In this document: positions 13,245-13,732 of the stretch, in pieces
Layout of the letters: each line of letters opens with the position of its first letter
Position numbering within the stretch: position 1 is the first letter of the stretch
Assembly (NCBI GenBank): GCA_047619485.1
Contig: JBLHKE010000121.1
Coordinates: 1-13,732 of the forward strand
DNA length: 13,732 nucleotides
Origin: JBLHKE01 sp047619485
GTDB taxonomy: Bacteria > Verrucomicrobiota > Verrucomicrobiia > Verrucomicrobiales > DEV007
Direction: 5' to 3'
Position numbers and translations under genes: made by a program
Notes under the pieces: model-generated
What the model saw: only the letters and a program-made list of their open reading frames with translations
The model's database searches: none
What the model was told of the DNA's origin: nothing

Positions 13245-13732
13245 CCCGCTGATCCCGATCGAAGTTCGCGATGGCGGCATCTATTTGCCCGAGGCGGATT
13301 TCTGGTTGGATCCATCGCGGAAGAAACATCTGGCATTTGTGTCACACGCGCATGGCGACCACTTTGCTCCGCATGAGGTGACGATTTGTTCTAAGGCGAC
13401 TGGCGCCTTGGTGCGGGAGCGGTTTCGGAAGAAGGGGGATTACCGGGAGTTGGCTTGGGGGGAGGTGATGGAGTTGCATGGTCATTCGATCGAACTTTTT
13501 CCGGCAGGGCACACTTTGGGATCGGCGCAAATTTTGGTGACCCGGTTGGCTGACGGGGCTTCGCTGATCTACACCGGGGATTTCAAGACGCGCGAGGGCT
13601 TGACGGCGGAGGCTACCGAGGTGCGCCACGCGGACACGCTGATCATGGAAACGACGTTCGGGTTGCCGAAGTATGAGTTTCCTCCGTTGGAGGAGGTTCG
13701 CGGGCGGGTTTTGGGATTTTGCGAGGACACGC
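13237..13732 (+). CDS. Metallo-beta-lactamase-fold nuclease-like protein (ligase-associated exonuclease type), 5' part
   Basis: The first 165 residues are visible and the frame runs off the right edge. The MBL zinc motif is VSHAHGDHF (H37, H39, D41, H42), followed by FPAGHTLGSAQI (H92) and IYTGDFKTREG (D115), then METTFGLPKYEFPP. The GHTLGSAQ / TGDFK / TTFGLP series is characteristic of the CPSF-like and 'ligase-associated DNA exonuclease' branch of the superfamily, which in many genomes accompanies an ATP-dependent DNA ligase and an Lhr-type helicase. The part needed to separate these from RNA-processing relatives is missing. The ATG at 13237 overlaps the glycosyltransferase stop by 8 bases, indicating translational coupling, although the two functions appear unrelated. 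Confidence 0.85.
   Translation, partial: MSDPLIPIEVRDGGIYLPEADFWLDPSRKKHLAFVSHAHGDHFAPHEVTICSKATGALVRERFRKKGDYRELAWGEVMELHGHSIELFPAGHTLGSAQILVTRLADGASLIYTGDFKTREGLTAEATEVRHADTLIMETTFGLPKYEFPPLEEVRGRVLGFCEDT

Noticed and set aside
1..13732. CRISPR array, rRNA or tRNA genes, complete insertion sequence with transposase
   Set aside because: No regularly spaced repeat series, no RNA-gene signature and no transposase-like protein was found on either strand.

Overview
The window looks like chromosomal DNA of a Verrucomicrobiota bacterium (order Verrucomicrobiales or close), moderately GC-rich. The main pointers are a very large secreted protein of the PVC-type membrane-bound-dehydrogenase / HEAT / heme-binding CxxCH class, a Tat-exported sugar-phosphate-isomerase-like TIM barrel, a secreted protein with the C-terminal 'Y.VR.S.DL..W' module common in this phylum, and many short palindromic intergenic repeats. 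This placement is inferred from protein character only, without a search.

Layout. 1-2825 (-): a c-type cytochrome fused to a beta-propeller and helical repeats, reaching the left edge. 3148-4694 (+): tgt and yajC, overlapping by 4 bases; the usual secD/secF do not follow. 4695-4849: a REPIN-like inverted pair of palindromes between convergent genes. 4861-6051 (-): purT. 6091-6255: a MITE-like element just upstream of purT. 6443-6472: a near-consensus promoter with a run of ten G in its spacer, serving a secreted protein at 6615-7691 (+). 7785-7846: two adjoining palindromes. 7846-8926 (-): a Tat-exported TIM-barrel protein preceded by an unlisted 37-residue exported peptide. 9069-9293 (+): a small gene read through two in-frame UGA codons, a SelW/Rdx-type selenoprotein with a U-x-x-U motif. 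9294-10239: about 0.95 kb with no convincing gene, packed with repeats (a REPIN-like pair, a hairpin MITE, smaller palindromes and duplicated fragments). 10240-13732 (+): miaB, a membrane protein, a family-9 glycosyltransferase whose C-terminus is coded by a palindromic repeat, and the start of a metallo-beta-lactamase-fold nuclease-like gene, probably one transcription unit.

How the genes relate. tgt (queuosine) and miaB (ms2i6A) are both anticodon-loop tRNA modification genes, yajC belongs to the Sec translocon and purT to purine synthesis; these are ordinary housekeeping. The two most unusual points are the selenoprotein, whose active-site pair is written entirely as UGA with one bSECIS-like hairpin correctly placed for both codons, and the G10 tract in a promoter spacer, an arrangement known to cause phase variation in Neisseria porA. 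No selA, selB, selC or selD lies in the window, so the selenoprotein call depends on the rest of the genome.
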